In this document: piece after piece, positions 25,825 through 33,674 of the stretch
How the letters are laid out: each line of letters begins with the position of its first letter
How positions within the stretch are numbered: position 1 is the stretch's first letter
Origin: DATCSE01 sp036568605
Lineage (GTDB): Bacteria > Pseudomonadota > Gammaproteobacteria > Burkholderiales > Burkholderiaceae_C
NCBI GenBank assembly: GCA_036568605.1
Contig: DATCSE010000203.1
Span: forward strand, 1-43,153
Length of the DNA: 43,153 nucleotides
Direction of reading: 5' to 3'
The notes under the pieces: generated by a model
Told to the model about the DNA's origin: nothing
The model's input: the letters and a program-made list of their open reading frames with translations, nothing else
Databases searched by the model: none
Translations under genes and position numbers: made by a program

Positions 25825-27471
25825 ATGCGGCGTGAGATTCGGACCGTGGCGGCATGGTGGTTGTGCCTCGCGCTGGTGGCCTGCGGAGGCTCAGGCGGCA
25901 CTCCGGCCGAGGGAGCGGGGGACCCGCCGCCGCCGCAGGCCGGGTGGCCCACCGGCGACGGCGCTTTCGGTGCCCCGACGACGACCTTCACGCTGCCGGC
26001 CAGCCTGGCGGGCAAGATCACGTCCGACTCGATCTACCTGGCCGACATCCAGGCCACCTTCCCCGACGTCGACTGGGCGCAGCTGGACCGGCTCTACATC
26101 CCGGCCGGCCACTACAAGTTCATCTCGATCGGCAACCTCCCCGTGCGCAGCGCCAGCCGCAGGCTGGTGATCAGCAACAGCGGGGGGCAGGTGCGCGTCG
26201 GCGCGCTCGGGCACTACTACCTGCTGAACCTGTCTGGCGGGGCCAACTGGGTGCTCACCGGGCGCTACGACCCGGTGTCCAAGACCGGCGATGCCGCCTA
26301 CCCCGGCCACCGCGGCGGCCGGTTCGCGCACTCGCAGGGAACGTACGGCATCGTCGTGGACGACGCCTTCGTCGCATCGGGCGTGTCCGGCCTCGCGGTG
26401 CACGGCGGCGCCACCGACTTCGAGATCGAGTACGTCGAGATCGCGCGCGTCGCCTTCGCCGGCATCATGGCCAAGACCGACAACTCGGCATCGGCCACGA
26501 TGTCGAACGTGGCGCTGCACGACAACTACATCCACGACACCGGCAGCGAGGGCTTGTACATCGGCAGCACGCAGGCCCAGCCGCAGCATCCGATCCGCGG
26601 CTGGCGCATCCACAACAACCGCATCCTGCGCACCGGCACCGAGGCGATCCAGCTGAGCCAGCTCAGCGGAACGAACGAGGTCCATCACAACGTCTTCGGT
26701 CCCGCCGCCATCGACTGGCGCGCCGCCTTCCAGGACTACCAGGACAACAACTTCCAGATCGGCATCCGCGATGGCGAACTGCGCGTGCACGACAACCTCT
26801 TCATCGGCTCGGCGGGCAGCACCGTCTCGTTCTTCGCGCACGCGGTGGCCGGCGACGCGACGGCGTCCAACGTCGGCGTCACGATTCGCGGCAACTACTT
26901 CTCCGACATGCGCAACCTGGGCATGTACGTCAACAGCACGGCGTTGCCGGGCATGAGCTACCGGTTCGAAGACAACGTGTGGCGAGGCTGGCGCTACGAG
27001 CGCAACCAGGTCTACACGAACGAGACGGCACCCGAGCATCTGCTGCGCGTCGCCAACACCGCGACGCCGATCACGTTCAGCGGGAACGCCTGGGGCGGCC
27101 CCGCGCAGTTCGCCAACGTGCTGGCCAGCGGGGCGGGCACGAACGGCAACGTCAGCGGCAGCGGCAATCAGCGGGTGGACGTGGAGGCCGTGCGCTTCGT
27201 CGATGCGGGCCTGCCCGACGGCTTCGACTACCTGCGTCTGGAGATGTGGACCGACGTCGCCACGCGCGGCGGCAACGCTCCGGTGACTTACGCGCAAGGC
27301 AGCATCGTCATGCACCTGGGGACGCCGTACCGATGCAGGCTGTCGCCGTGCCCGGCCGGACAGGTCCCGAGCGCGAACCCGGCGACGTGGGAAGTGCTCG
27401 CGGCGTTTGCCGATGACGTGCGCGTTGCGCCCGGCAGCCGCTTCGCCGGCCTGGGGCTGCAGCCGCAATGA
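25825..27471 (+). CDS. Right-handed beta-helix lipoprotein with C-terminal carbohydrate-binding-like segment
   Basis: A 548-residue protein with a strong ribosome site (GGGGAGGA) and a lipoprotein signal ending in the lipobox LVAC. Residues from about 100 to 430 show many short beta-strand repeats of the pectate-lyase/parallel beta-helix kind (NVALHDNYIHDTGSEGLYIG, WRIHNNRILRTGTEAIQL, VTIRGNYFSDMRNLGMYV). The last 60 residues (YAQGSIVMHLGTPYRCR, then PATWEVL) resemble a small chitin-binding type 3/CBM5-12 module. It probably binds or cuts a polysaccharide at the cell surface; substrate and activity are unproven. Its stop codon abuts the start of the NHL-repeat gene. Confidence 0.83.
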   Translation: MRREIRTVAAWWLCLALVACGGSGGTPAEGAGDPPPPQAGWPTGDGAFGAPTTTFTLPASLAGKITSDSIYLADIQATFPDVDWAQLDRLYIPAGHYKFISIGNLPVRSASRRLVISNSGGQVRVGALGHYYLLNLSGGANWVLTGRYDPVSKTGDAAYPGHRGGRFAHSQGTYGIVVDDAFVASGVSGLAVHGGATDFEIEYVEIARVAFAGIMAKTDNSASATMSNVALHDNYIHDTGSEGLYIGSTQAQPQHPIRGWRIHNNRILRTGTEAIQLSQLSGTNEVHHNVFGPAAIDWRAAFQDYQDNNFQIGIRDGELRVHDNLFIGSAGSTVSFFAHAVAGDATASNVGVTIRGNYFSDMRNLGMYVNSTALPGMSYRFEDNVWRGWRYERNQVYTNETAPEHLLRVANTATPITFSGNAWGGPAQFANVLASGAGTNGNVSGSGNQRVDVEAVRFVDAGLPDGFDYLRLEMWTDVATRGGNAPVTYAQGSIVMHLGTPYRCRLSPCPAGQVPSANPATWEVLAAFADDVRVAPGSRFAGLGLQPQ

Positions 27472-29556
27472 ATGCCATCGATGAAACCTGACGTGAAAAC
27501 TCCGACCGTGCCCTCGACCTTGACCCATCCTCTTTCGCGCCGCCTTCGCGGAGCGCTTCCGTTGCTGCTGCTCGGCCTGCTGATGCCCTGGATGGCCGAG
27601 GGCGCCGGCAAGCCGAACCGCGCTGCGCCTGCCAGCGCCGCCCGTGCGGCGTCGGTTCCCGCCGCGCGGCCCGCGCCCACCCTCGCGCCCTTGGCAGGAG
27701 ACTTCGCCGGCCCCGGCAACACCGACGGCACGGGCGCGGCGGTGCGCTTCAACCACCCGCAAGGTCTTGCAACGGACGCCGCCGGGAATCTGTATGTGGC
27801 GGACACCTTCAACCAGGCCATCCGCAAGATCAGCCCGGCCGGTGTCGTGATCACCGTGGCGGCGATGCCTACGCCCAGGGCGTCCTTCACCGGTGTGGCC
27901 GTCGACGCCATCGGCGATCTCTACGTGGTCTACGGCGGCAGCGATGATGTGCTCAAGCTCACGGCCGCGGGAACCCAGAGCACGCTGCCAGCCTGGACCA
28001 CCGGCTCGAGAGAGGGAACATCGTTCGGCGGCGACTACGCGATCGCCATCGACCGTGCCGGCAACTTCTATGTGGTGCAGCCGGGCAAGCACACGCTGCG
28101 AAAGATCACGCCGGACGGCACGAGCAGCATCCTCGCGGGGATGACGGATCGACCGGGAAAATCCGACGGCACGGCAACCGCGGCGCGGTTCAACACGCCC
28201 AGCGGCGTGGCGGTCGACGCTGCCGGCAACATCTACGTGGTCGACAAGGAGAACCGCAGCATCCGCAAGGTCTCGCCGACGGGCACGGTGAGCACGTTCG
28301 CCACATCGGGTCGCAACGGCAAGGCCGTGGTCGGCTTCGAAGAGCCGGACGGCATCGCGGTGGATCGCGCGGGCAATGTCTACCTGAGCGATGCCCGGGG
28401 ACGGGCGATCCACCGCTTCACGCCGGATGGAGACGCGAGCGTGTTCGCCGGCAGATACTTCGGAGGCGTCGCGCCGAATCAGCGCATACCCACCAGCTTC
28501 TCGCAGCCGACCGGGATTGCCACCGACGCGGCGGGCAACGTCTATGTCGCGGATGCACGCCTGCACAACATCGTCAAGATCGCGCCGGACGGTGAATGGC
28601 AGACACTCGCCGGACCCCCGGCCCGCGTCGCAGCGCCGGCCGGCACGGCACCGCAGGAGCGCCTCGGGGCGCCGCGCGGCATCGCCGCCGACGCTGCGGG
28701 CAACGTGTACGTCACCGACGCCAAGTCATCCATCCGCCGGATCTCGCCCGACGGCGTGGTCACCACCGTGGCCGGCTCGCCCACTCCGGACAAGAGCAAG
28801 GATGGCGTCGGTCCGGCGGCACGTTTCGCCGACCTGTCCGAGAGCCTCGCGATCGACGCTGCCGGCAATCTCTATGCAATGGACGGTCACTTCAAGATCC
28901 GCAAGATCACACCGGCCGGTGAAGTCAGCACGCTGGCCGCGGGGAGCGATATCCCGAAGCGTGTCAACGAGCGTTTCTTCGGCGTGTCCAACGTGGCAGC
29001 CGACAAGGAAGGCAATGTCTTCGTGGCCGACGAGGGCAACTTCATCGTCCGCAAGTTCACGCCCGCGGGCGTCGAGAGCACCGTGGCCGGCCTGTCGGGC
29101 CAGATCGGCACGGCCGATGGGCAGGCGGCGGAGGCCCGGTTCAACGTGCTGTCGGGCATCGCCGTGGATGGTGCCGGGAACGTCTACGTCTCCGAGTCGA
29201 ACACCTCGACGATACGCAAGATCACGCCCGCGGGTGTGGTGAGCACCCTGGCGGGTGCGCCCCGCCAGGAGGGCAGCACCGACGGCCCGGGACCCGAGGC
29301 GCGCTTCAAGCAGCCGCGCGGGCTCGCGACAGACGATGCGGGGAACCTCTACGTCGCGGACACGGGCAACCACACGGTGCGCAAGATCACGCCGGCGGGC
29401 GTGGTCAGCACGGTCGTCGGGGTCGCAGGTCGGGTCGGTTTCTCGCCCGGTGCCTTGCCGGGGCATCTGTCCAAACCGGTTGCGTTGGCGGTCAGCGGCA
29501 CGTCGCTCTACATCGTCACCTACGACAGCGTGGCCGTCGTGCGAAATCTGCGCTAG
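27472..29556 (+). CDS. Exported NHL-repeat beta-propeller protein
   Basis: A 694-residue protein with an N-terminal signal segment (LRGALPLLLLGLLMPWMAEG); the second ATG, at 27481, may be the real start. The rest is about ten NHL-type repeats, each with a GxAxDAAGNxYVxD core followed by a segment like IRKITPAGVVSTLAG, enough for one or two six-bladed propellers. NHL propellers usually bind proteins or glycans and are rarely enzymes. The start directly abuts the stop of the beta-helix lipoprotein gene, so the two are translationally coupled and may act together at the envelope. Confidence 0.88.
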   Translation: MPSMKPDVKTPTVPSTLTHPLSRRLRGALPLLLLGLLMPWMAEGAGKPNRAAPASAARAASVPAARPAPTLAPLAGDFAGPGNTDGTGAAVRFNHPQGLATDAAGNLYVADTFNQAIRKISPAGVVITVAAMPTPRASFTGVAVDAIGDLYVVYGGSDDVLKLTAAGTQSTLPAWTTGSREGTSFGGDYAIAIDRAGNFYVVQPGKHTLRKITPDGTSSILAGMTDRPGKSDGTATAARFNTPSGVAVDAAGNIYVVDKENRSIRKVSPTGTVSTFATSGRNGKAVVGFEEPDGIAVDRAGNVYLSDARGRAIHRFTPDGDASVFAGRYFGGVAPNQRIPTSFSQPTGIATDAAGNVYVADARLHNIVKIAPDGEWQTLAGPPARVAAPAGTAPQERLGAPRGIAADAAGNVYVTDAKSSIRRISPDGVVTTVAGSPTPDKSKDGVGPAARFADLSESLAIDAAGNLYAMDGHFKIRKITPAGEVSTLAAGSDIPKRVNERFFGVSNVAADKEGNVFVADEGNFIVRKFTPAGVESTVAGLSGQIGTADGQAAEARFNVLSGIAVDGAGNVYVSESNTSTIRKITPAGVVSTLAGAPRQEGSTDGPGPEARFKQPRGLATDDAGNLYVADTGNHTVRKITPAGVVSTVVGVAGRVGFSPGALPGHLSKPVALAVSGTSLYIVTYDSVAVVRNLR

Positions 29557-29560
29557 GCGT

Positions 29561-29596
29561 TGTTCAGCTTCGGTTCACGATAGGGCCGGCAAGATG
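29561..29596 (+). promoter_or_regulatory. PhoP-box-like promoter, copy 1
   Basis: TGTTCA (29561-29566) and GGTTCA (29572-29577) are direct repeats separated by 5 bases. Eleven bases later comes GCAAGATG (29589-29596), whose CAAGAT can serve as the -10. The layout matches the PhoP box, two GTTTA-like half-sites 11 bp apart replacing the -35. It precedes the glycine-zipper/PepSY/two-component operon and has an exact structural twin at 32420-32455. Confidence 0.72.
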
Positions 29597-29624
29597 CGCC
29601 CATCGCCAACCCCAGGAGTCATCC

Positions 29625-30128
29625 GTGAAGCGCATTGCCCTCGTCTCGTTCCTTGCAGCCGCATCGCTGTCGGCTTACGCCCAGACGTACGTCGACAACG
29701 CGCGTGTCGTCAGTGTCGATCCGCAGTACGAGAGCGTGCGCGTGCCGCGCCAGGAATGCAGCAACCAATGGGTCAGTGAACCGCGTCGTGGCGGCGGGCG
29801 AGACTATGGCGGCGCCGTCCTGGGCGGCGTGGTGGGCGCGCTCGTCGGCAACCAGGTCGGTGGCGGGCACGGTCGCGAGGCTGCCACCGCGGTGGGTGCT
29901 GTCGTCGGGGCCTTCACCGGCGACAACCTCGCCAACCGCGATCGCTGGCAACCCGTGCCCGCGGCGCGCGAAGTGACGACCTGCCGGGACGTGGAAGACG
30001 TGCAGACGCGCATCGTCGGCTACCAGGTCACCTACGACTACCGCGGCCAGCAGTTCACGACGCTGATGCACGAGAACCCCGGTCGATTCGTGCCGGTTCG
30101 CGTGTCGGTGGAACCTGTGGGACGATAG
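29625..30128 (+). CDS. Glycine-zipper 2TM-domain exported protein
   Basis: A 167-residue protein started by GTG with an AGGAG ribosome site 7 bases upstream. The signal peptide covers residues 1-19 (ALVSFLAAASLSAYAQ). A glycine-zipper hairpin spans about 66-105 (GGAVLGGVVGALVGNQVGGG, then GREAATAVGAVVGAF), as in SlyB/RcsF-neighbour type envelope proteins. The C-terminal part (VQTRIVGYQVTYDYRGQQFT) is a conserved beta unit in this family. It is likely located in the outer membrane or periplasm. In other bacteria slyB is a known PhoP target, which fits the PhoP-like box upstream and the regulator genes downstream. Confidence 0.87.
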   Translation: MKRIALVSFLAAASLSAYAQTYVDNARVVSVDPQYESVRVPRQECSNQWVSEPRRGGGRDYGGAVLGGVVGALVGNQVGGGHGREAATAVGAVVGAFTGDNLANRDRWQPVPAAREVTTCRDVEDVQTRIVGYQVTYDYRGQQFTTLMHENPGRFVPVRVSVEPVGR

Positions 30129-30152
30129 GGCCTGAACCGAGATCTGCTCTTC

Positions 30153-30392
30153 ATGAACGTCCTCATCAAGTCGCTGTGCGCCCTGTTGATCGTCGCGGCC
30201 GCCCCGGCGTGGGCCGACATCAGCCGGGACGAGGCCGCGGCGGCGGCGCAGCGCGTCGCCACCGGCCGCGTGCTGTCGGTCGACAAGACCGAAGCCGATC
30301 GCCGACCGGTGTGGCGCGTCAAAGTTCTCACGGGGCAGGGCGAGGTCAGGGTGATCCTGATCGACGCCGCGAGCGGCCGGGTCATCGGCTGA
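30153..30392 (+). CDS. PepSY-domain exported protein
   Basis: A 79-residue protein: signal peptide (1-21, LIVAAAPAWA) followed by a single PepSY-like domain (ISRDEAAAAAQRVATGRVLS, then RVKVLTGQGEVRVILIDAAS). Small PepSY proteins often lie next to PhoP/PhoQ-type two-component systems and may modulate the sensor or a protease in the periplasm. It sits 24 bases after the glycine-zipper gene and 15 bases before the response-regulator gene, clearly in one operon. The ribosome site is weak, so coupling to the gene upstream is possible. Confidence 0.85.
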   Translation: MNVLIKSLCALLIVAAAPAWADISRDEAAAAAQRVATGRVLSVDKTEADRRPVWRVKVLTGQGEVRVILIDAASGRVIG

Positions 30393-30407
30393 GGCTGGGG
30401 AGGCCCG

Positions 30408-31079
30408 ATGCGCTTGTTGCTGGTCGAGGATGAGGCGCCGTTGCGGCTCGGGCTGGCGCGCCAGCTGGAGGCCGATGGCTATCGCGTCGACCAGGCCGCC
30501 GACGGCGAGGACGGGCTGTTCCAGGCCCGCGAGTATCCGGTCGATCTGGCGATCGTCGATCTCGGCTTGCCGAAACTGGGCGGGCTCCACGTCGTCAAGG
30601 CGCTGCGGGCGGATGGACGATCCATTCCCATCCTGATCCTCACGGCGCGCGGCAGCTGGCAGGACAAGGTCGTCGGGCTCGAAGCAGGTGCGGACGACTA
30701 TCTGGTCAAGCCCTTCGAATACCCTGAACTCGCGGCGCGCATCAAGGCACTGCTGCGCCGCTCGATGAAGGCCACGTCCGATGTGCTGACGCTGGGACCG
30801 ATCGCCATCGATTTCGCGGCCCAGCAGGCGCGCTTGGACGGCCATGCGATCGAGCTGACTGCTTTCGAATACCGCCTGCTGGAATACCTGGTGCGCGAGC
30901 GAGCCCGCATCGTGACCAAGCAGGAGCTGTCGGACTACCTGTATCCCCACGACGAAGACCGCGACAGCAACGTCGTCGAGGTGTTGATCGGCCGGTTGCG
31001 CCGCAAGCTCGACCCGGAGGGCACGCTGTCGCCGATCGAAACCTTGCGCGGACGAGGCTACCGGTTCACCCTCGGATGA
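30408..31079 (+). CDS. OmpR-family response regulator, PhoP-like
   Basis: A 223-residue regulator. The receiver domain has the acidic pocket (VEDE, 6-9), phospho-Asp51 (AIVDLGLP) and Lys101-region (YLVKPF). A winged-helix DNA-binding domain follows (LTAFEYRLLEYLVRERARIV, then VEVLIGRLRRKLDPEG and GRGYRF). It starts after a strong GGGGAGG ribosome site. Its last codon and stop overlap the kinase start (ATGA), so the two-component genes are coupled. It is likely to bind the two GTTCA-repeat promoters seen on either side, by analogy with PhoP. A QseB-like role is the main alternative. Confidence 0.93.
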   Translation: MRLLLVEDEAPLRLGLARQLEADGYRVDQAADGEDGLFQAREYPVDLAIVDLGLPKLGGLHVVKALRADGRSIPILILTARGSWQDKVVGLEAGADDYLVKPFEYPELAARIKALLRRSMKATSDVLTLGPIAIDFAAQQARLDGHAIELTAFEYRLLEYLVRERARIVTKQELSDYLYPHDEDRDSNVVEVLIGRLRRKLDPEGTLSPIETLRGRGYRFTLG

Positions 31080-32407
31080 GGTGGCCCGGCTCGATACGCG
31101 GGCGCCTGATGGTCGGTGCCACGGTGGTTCTGATCGCCTTCGTGGCCAGTGCCGGCTGGGCGGTGCAGCGCGCCCATGAGGTGAGCGTGCGCACCGCGCG
31201 CTTCGCGCAGTTGCAAGGCACGGTGTATCTGCTGCTCGCCGGTGCCGAGCTCGACGAGCACGGCGCGCTGGTCCTGCCACCGTCGTTTCCCGAGCCGCGC
31301 CTGTCATTGCCCGGATCGGGTCTGTACGCGAACATCGTCAACGCGGTGCGGCACGAGGACTGGCAGTCTCCGTCCAGCGTGGGCATCCGGCCGCCTTTCC
31401 TGCGCGACGTCGCGATCGGCCAATGGCGTTCGGAGATCATCGCCTCCGGCGGCCACCACTATCTGGCCCTCGGCTACAGCGTGAACTGGACCGAGCGCGC
31501 GCAGACCGCACCGCTGGTGCTGTCCGTGGTCGAGGACAAGGCCGAGTTCGATCGCGAGGTCGGCGCCTTCCAGCGCACGTTGTGGACCTGGCTGGGTGGC
31601 GCGGCGGCACTGCTGCTCGTGTCGCAGACGCTGCTGCTCGGCTGGGGGCTGGCGCCGCTGCGGCGCGTCGCCCACGAAATACGCGGCATCGAGCACGGCG
31701 ACCAGACCGAGATCGAAGGCCGGTATCCGACCGAGATCACCGCGCTGACCCGCAACCTCAACACCCTGATCAACCAGGAGCGCATGCGTCAGACGCGGTA
31801 CCGCGAGGCACTGAGCTTTCTGGCGCACAGCCTGAAGACACCGCTGGCGGTGCTGCGCACCGCGCTGGGCGAGCCGGCGCGCCTGCCCGGCATCGTCGGC
31901 GAACAAGTCGCCCGGATGGACGACATCGTGCAGCACCAACTGGCGCGTGCGGCGGCCAGCGGTGCCTCGCGTTTCGCGCCCTGGCTGCCCATAGGCCCGG
32001 TCCTGGGTCGCATACGCGACTCGTTGCTCAAGGTCTATGCCGACAAGGGGCTGGCGTTCTCGTTCGATGTCCAGTCCGATCTGGCCTGGCGCATCGAAGA
32101 AGGCGATGCCTTCGAGATGTTCGGCAACGTGCTGGACAACGCGTCCAAGTGGGCGCGAACGCGGATCGACGTCAGCGCGCGCCGGGAAGGCAATGCGCTG
32201 CATGTGCGTGTCGACGACGACGGCCCGGGGTTCGGCGACACCCGTTCGATCCTGCAGCTGCACGTGCGTGGCGACGAGAAGGTCCCGGGCCACGGCGTGG
32301 GCCTGGCGGTCGTCAACGACCTCGTGGCCAGCCATGACGGCGAGCTGATCCTCGGCCGCTCGGACCTCGGCGGGGGCCGGGTCGAGATCATCCTGCGGGC
32401 GGCCTGA
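31076..32407 (+). CDS. PhoQ-like sensor histidine kinase
   Basis: A 443-residue membrane kinase. TM1 is at about 10-30, a periplasmic sensor domain spans about 31-165, and TM2 is at about 168-192. A HAMP-like region follows, then the H-box with His251 in AHSLKTPLAVLR, the same HSLKTPLAVL form as PhoQ. The ATPase domain has an N-box (NVLDNASKWAR), DDDGPGFG and a GHGVGLAVVNDL lid. PhoQ homologues sense divalent cations, antimicrobial peptides or acid; the acidic patch typical of enteric PhoQ is not obvious here, so the signal is uncertain. It overlaps the response-regulator gene by four bases. Confidence 0.92.
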   Translation: MRWPGSIRGRLMVGATVVLIAFVASAGWAVQRAHEVSVRTARFAQLQGTVYLLLAGAELDEHGALVLPPSFPEPRLSLPGSGLYANIVNAVRHEDWQSPSSVGIRPPFLRDVAIGQWRSEIIASGGHHYLALGYSVNWTERAQTAPLVLSVVEDKAEFDREVGAFQRTLWTWLGGAAALLLVSQTLLLGWGLAPLRRVAHEIRGIEHGDQTEIEGRYPTEITALTRNLNTLINQERMRQTRYREALSFLAHSLKTPLAVLRTALGEPARLPGIVGEQVARMDDIVQHQLARAAASGASRFAPWLPIGPVLGRIRDSLLKVYADKGLAFSFDVQSDLAWRIEEGDAFEMFGNVLDNASKWARTRIDVSARREGNALHVRVDDDGPGFGDTRSILQLHVRGDEKVPGHGVGLAVVNDLVASHDGELILGRSDLGGGRVEIILRAA

Positions 32408-32419
32408 AGAAATCGCGTT

Positions 32420-32455
32420 CGTTCAGGTGGCGTTCATGGGGGGTCGCGCAAGATG
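32420..32455 (+). promoter_or_regulatory. PhoP-box-like promoter, copy 2
   Basis: CGTTCA (32420-32425) and CGTTCA (32431-32436) are direct repeats with a 5-base spacer. Exactly 11 bases later comes GCAAGATG (32448-32455). Repeat spacing, distance and putative -10 are identical to the copy at 29561-29596. It lies just after the sensor kinase gene and 26 bases before the next start codon. Confidence 0.72.
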
Positions 32456-32481
32456 ACCTCACCGCAACACAAGGAGCCACC

Positions 32482-32883
32482 ATGAAGCGCCCCTTCCTCC
32501 AGCGACTCATCGCTTCCACGGTCCTGATCGGCGCCGTACTCGGCACCGCATCGGTCGCGCAAGCCAGAACCGATGTGCAGCTCTCGATCGATCTGCCGGG
32601 CCTCCCGGCTCTCGTGCCGCCGCCTTTGCCGCAGCCGTTCGTCCGGTCCGAGCCTGTCTACGTTCAACCGCGCCCGACCTACTACCAGGCACCTCCGGTG
32701 GTGGTCTACGAGCGTCCGTGGCGACCGTCGTATCGGTACGAGATCGAGCGTGAAAGGGAGTGGCGGCATCGCCAGTGGCAACGCCGCGAGTGGGAGCGCC
32801 GCGAATGGGAGCGGCGTGAGTGGGAGCGGCGTCATCAGCATTGGGACCGTTCGCCGTACCGTGAACATCACGGCTGGGATTGA
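32482..32883 (+). CDS. Exported Arg/Trp/Glu-repeat protein (133 aa)
   Basis: It has a signal peptide (1-28, VLIGAVLGTASVAQA) and a good ribosome site (AAGGAG). The middle part is Pro/Tyr/Val-rich (VPPPLPQPFVRSEPVYVQPR). The C-terminal 45 residues are dominated by a five-residue repeat RREWE/ERREWER in three tandem copies, visible in the DNA as a 15-base period around 32790-32835. It is probably a periplasmic protein of low complexity. It is the first gene after the second PhoP-like promoter, so it is a candidate stress-induced envelope protein. No named family is recognised. Confidence 0.75.
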   Translation: MKRPFLQRLIASTVLIGAVLGTASVAQARTDVQLSIDLPGLPALVPPPLPQPFVRSEPVYVQPRPTYYQAPPVVVYERPWRPSYRYEIEREREWRHRQWQRREWERREWERREWERRHQHWDRSPYREHHGWD

Positions 32884-32896
32884 AGCGGAAACCGAC

Positions 32897-33085
32897 ATGA
32901 GCCGAAGCGAACTGTCTCAACGCCGCCAGCGGCTTCTGCGCAAGCTGGCCGCCTCGTTCCAAGGCTGGCACAGCGGACGCGTCGATTGCCTCGCGGAAGC
33001 GCTGCGCGCCATCGAGCGCGAGCTGGATGCCAAGACTGCGGCACTACAGGAGAACGAAACATGTTCAAGCGTCTTTCCCTCGTAG
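32897..33085 (+). CDS. Small hypothetical protein (62 aa)
   Basis: A 62-residue helical, charged frame (MSRSELSQRRQRLLRKLAAS, then EALRAIERELDAKTAAL) starting 13 bases after the preceding stop, with a modest GGAAA ribosome site. Its end overlaps the next gene's start by 25 bases. It has no signal peptide. Position and helix pattern make it plausible as a cotranscribed small gene; the family is unknown. Confidence 0.5.
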   Translation: MSRSELSQRRQRLLRKLAASFQGWHSGRVDCLAEALRAIERELDAKTAALQENETCSSVFPS

Positions 33086-33270
33086 CCCTCGGCGCGGCAG
33101 CGCTGACGGGCCTCAGTGCATGCGTGGTGGTGCCGCTTCCGGCCCATTCGCCGCGCTACGTTCACGACCGCGACCGCGACGGCGTACCCAATCGCTATGA
33201 CCGGGACCGTGATGGCGACGGCGTGCCCAATCGCTACGACCGCTATCCCGACAACCCGTATCGCCGCTGA
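33061..33270 (+). CDS. Small lipoprotein with thrombospondin type 3-like calcium repeats
   Basis: A 69-residue protein with an AGGAGA ribosome site and a lipoprotein signal ending in the lipobox LSAC (Cys21). The mature part is mostly two repeats of DRDRDGVPNRYDRD type. These Asp-rich DxDxDGxxN loops match thrombospondin type 3 calcium-binding repeats. It is likely anchored in the outer membrane and may bind divalent cations, which fits its place behind a PhoP-like promoter. The earlier in-frame ATG (32986) is rejected because the signal peptide begins at 33061. Confidence 0.78.
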   Translation: MFKRLSLVALGAAALTGLSACVVVPLPAHSPRYVHDRDRDGVPNRYDRDRDGDGVPNRYDRYPDNPYRR

Positions 33271-33434
33271 GCTACGGCGGGACGGTTGCGTCGAGGGGCG
33301 TCGAACGCATATCGCCATCAAGTTCTCCGCAGCGGGGCCTGTAGGCCTTTGCCTTCAATCAATCGAGCCAGCGTCTTGCTGTACGCACGCCCCAGACGAG
33401 CAAGCATCGTCGTGTCTCACTCCAGGAGATTTCG

Positions 33435-33620
33435 ATGGCTGACGACAAAAGCAAGCCGGGCGGTCGGGACCGCAATCGCATCAACATGAACCAGGAGTAC
33501 GAAGTTCGGGACTGGTCCAGACGGCTGGGCGTGAGCCCCGAGCAGTTGAAGGAAGCGGTCAAAGCCGTGGGGCCGAACGCGAAGGACGTCGAAGCGCATC
33601 TGAAACGGCCACAGCGCTGA
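33435..33620 (+). CDS. DUF3606 domain protein (61 aa)
   Basis: A 61-residue protein matching DUF3606: a basic start (MADDKSKPGGRDRNRINMNQ) then a small helical fold (YEVRDWSRRLGVSPEQLKEA). Helix-turn-helix-like wording in the second half suggests nucleic-acid contact, but the function is unknown. An AGGAGA ribosome site lies 6 bases upstream. It precedes ligD by about 50 bases on the same strand. DUF3606 genes often sit beside end-joining or stress genes in Proteobacteria, as I recall. Confidence 0.85.
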   Translation: MADDKSKPGGRDRNRINMNQEYEVRDWSRRLGVSPEQLKEAVKAVGPNAKDVEAHLKRPQR

Positions 33621-33674
33621 GAGGGCCGAGGGCCGCCCGCCTTCGGCCGGCGAACTCGCCTGGTGGGCCGCCCC

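Noticed and set aside
25891..28566. Minus-strand open frame of 891 codons under the beta-helix and NHL genes
   Set aside because: Codon-bias artefact mirroring the repeats of the real genes.
27772..29420. Regular tandem repeats in the DNA, considered as a CRISPR-like or satellite array
   Set aside because: The period and content are those of coding NHL protein repeats with variable codons, not identical DNA repeats with spacers.
30408..32407. Naming the two-component genes phoP and phoQ
   Set aside because: The H-box and context are PhoQ-like, but the sensor domain lacks a clear acidic patch and QseBC-like systems are close relatives.
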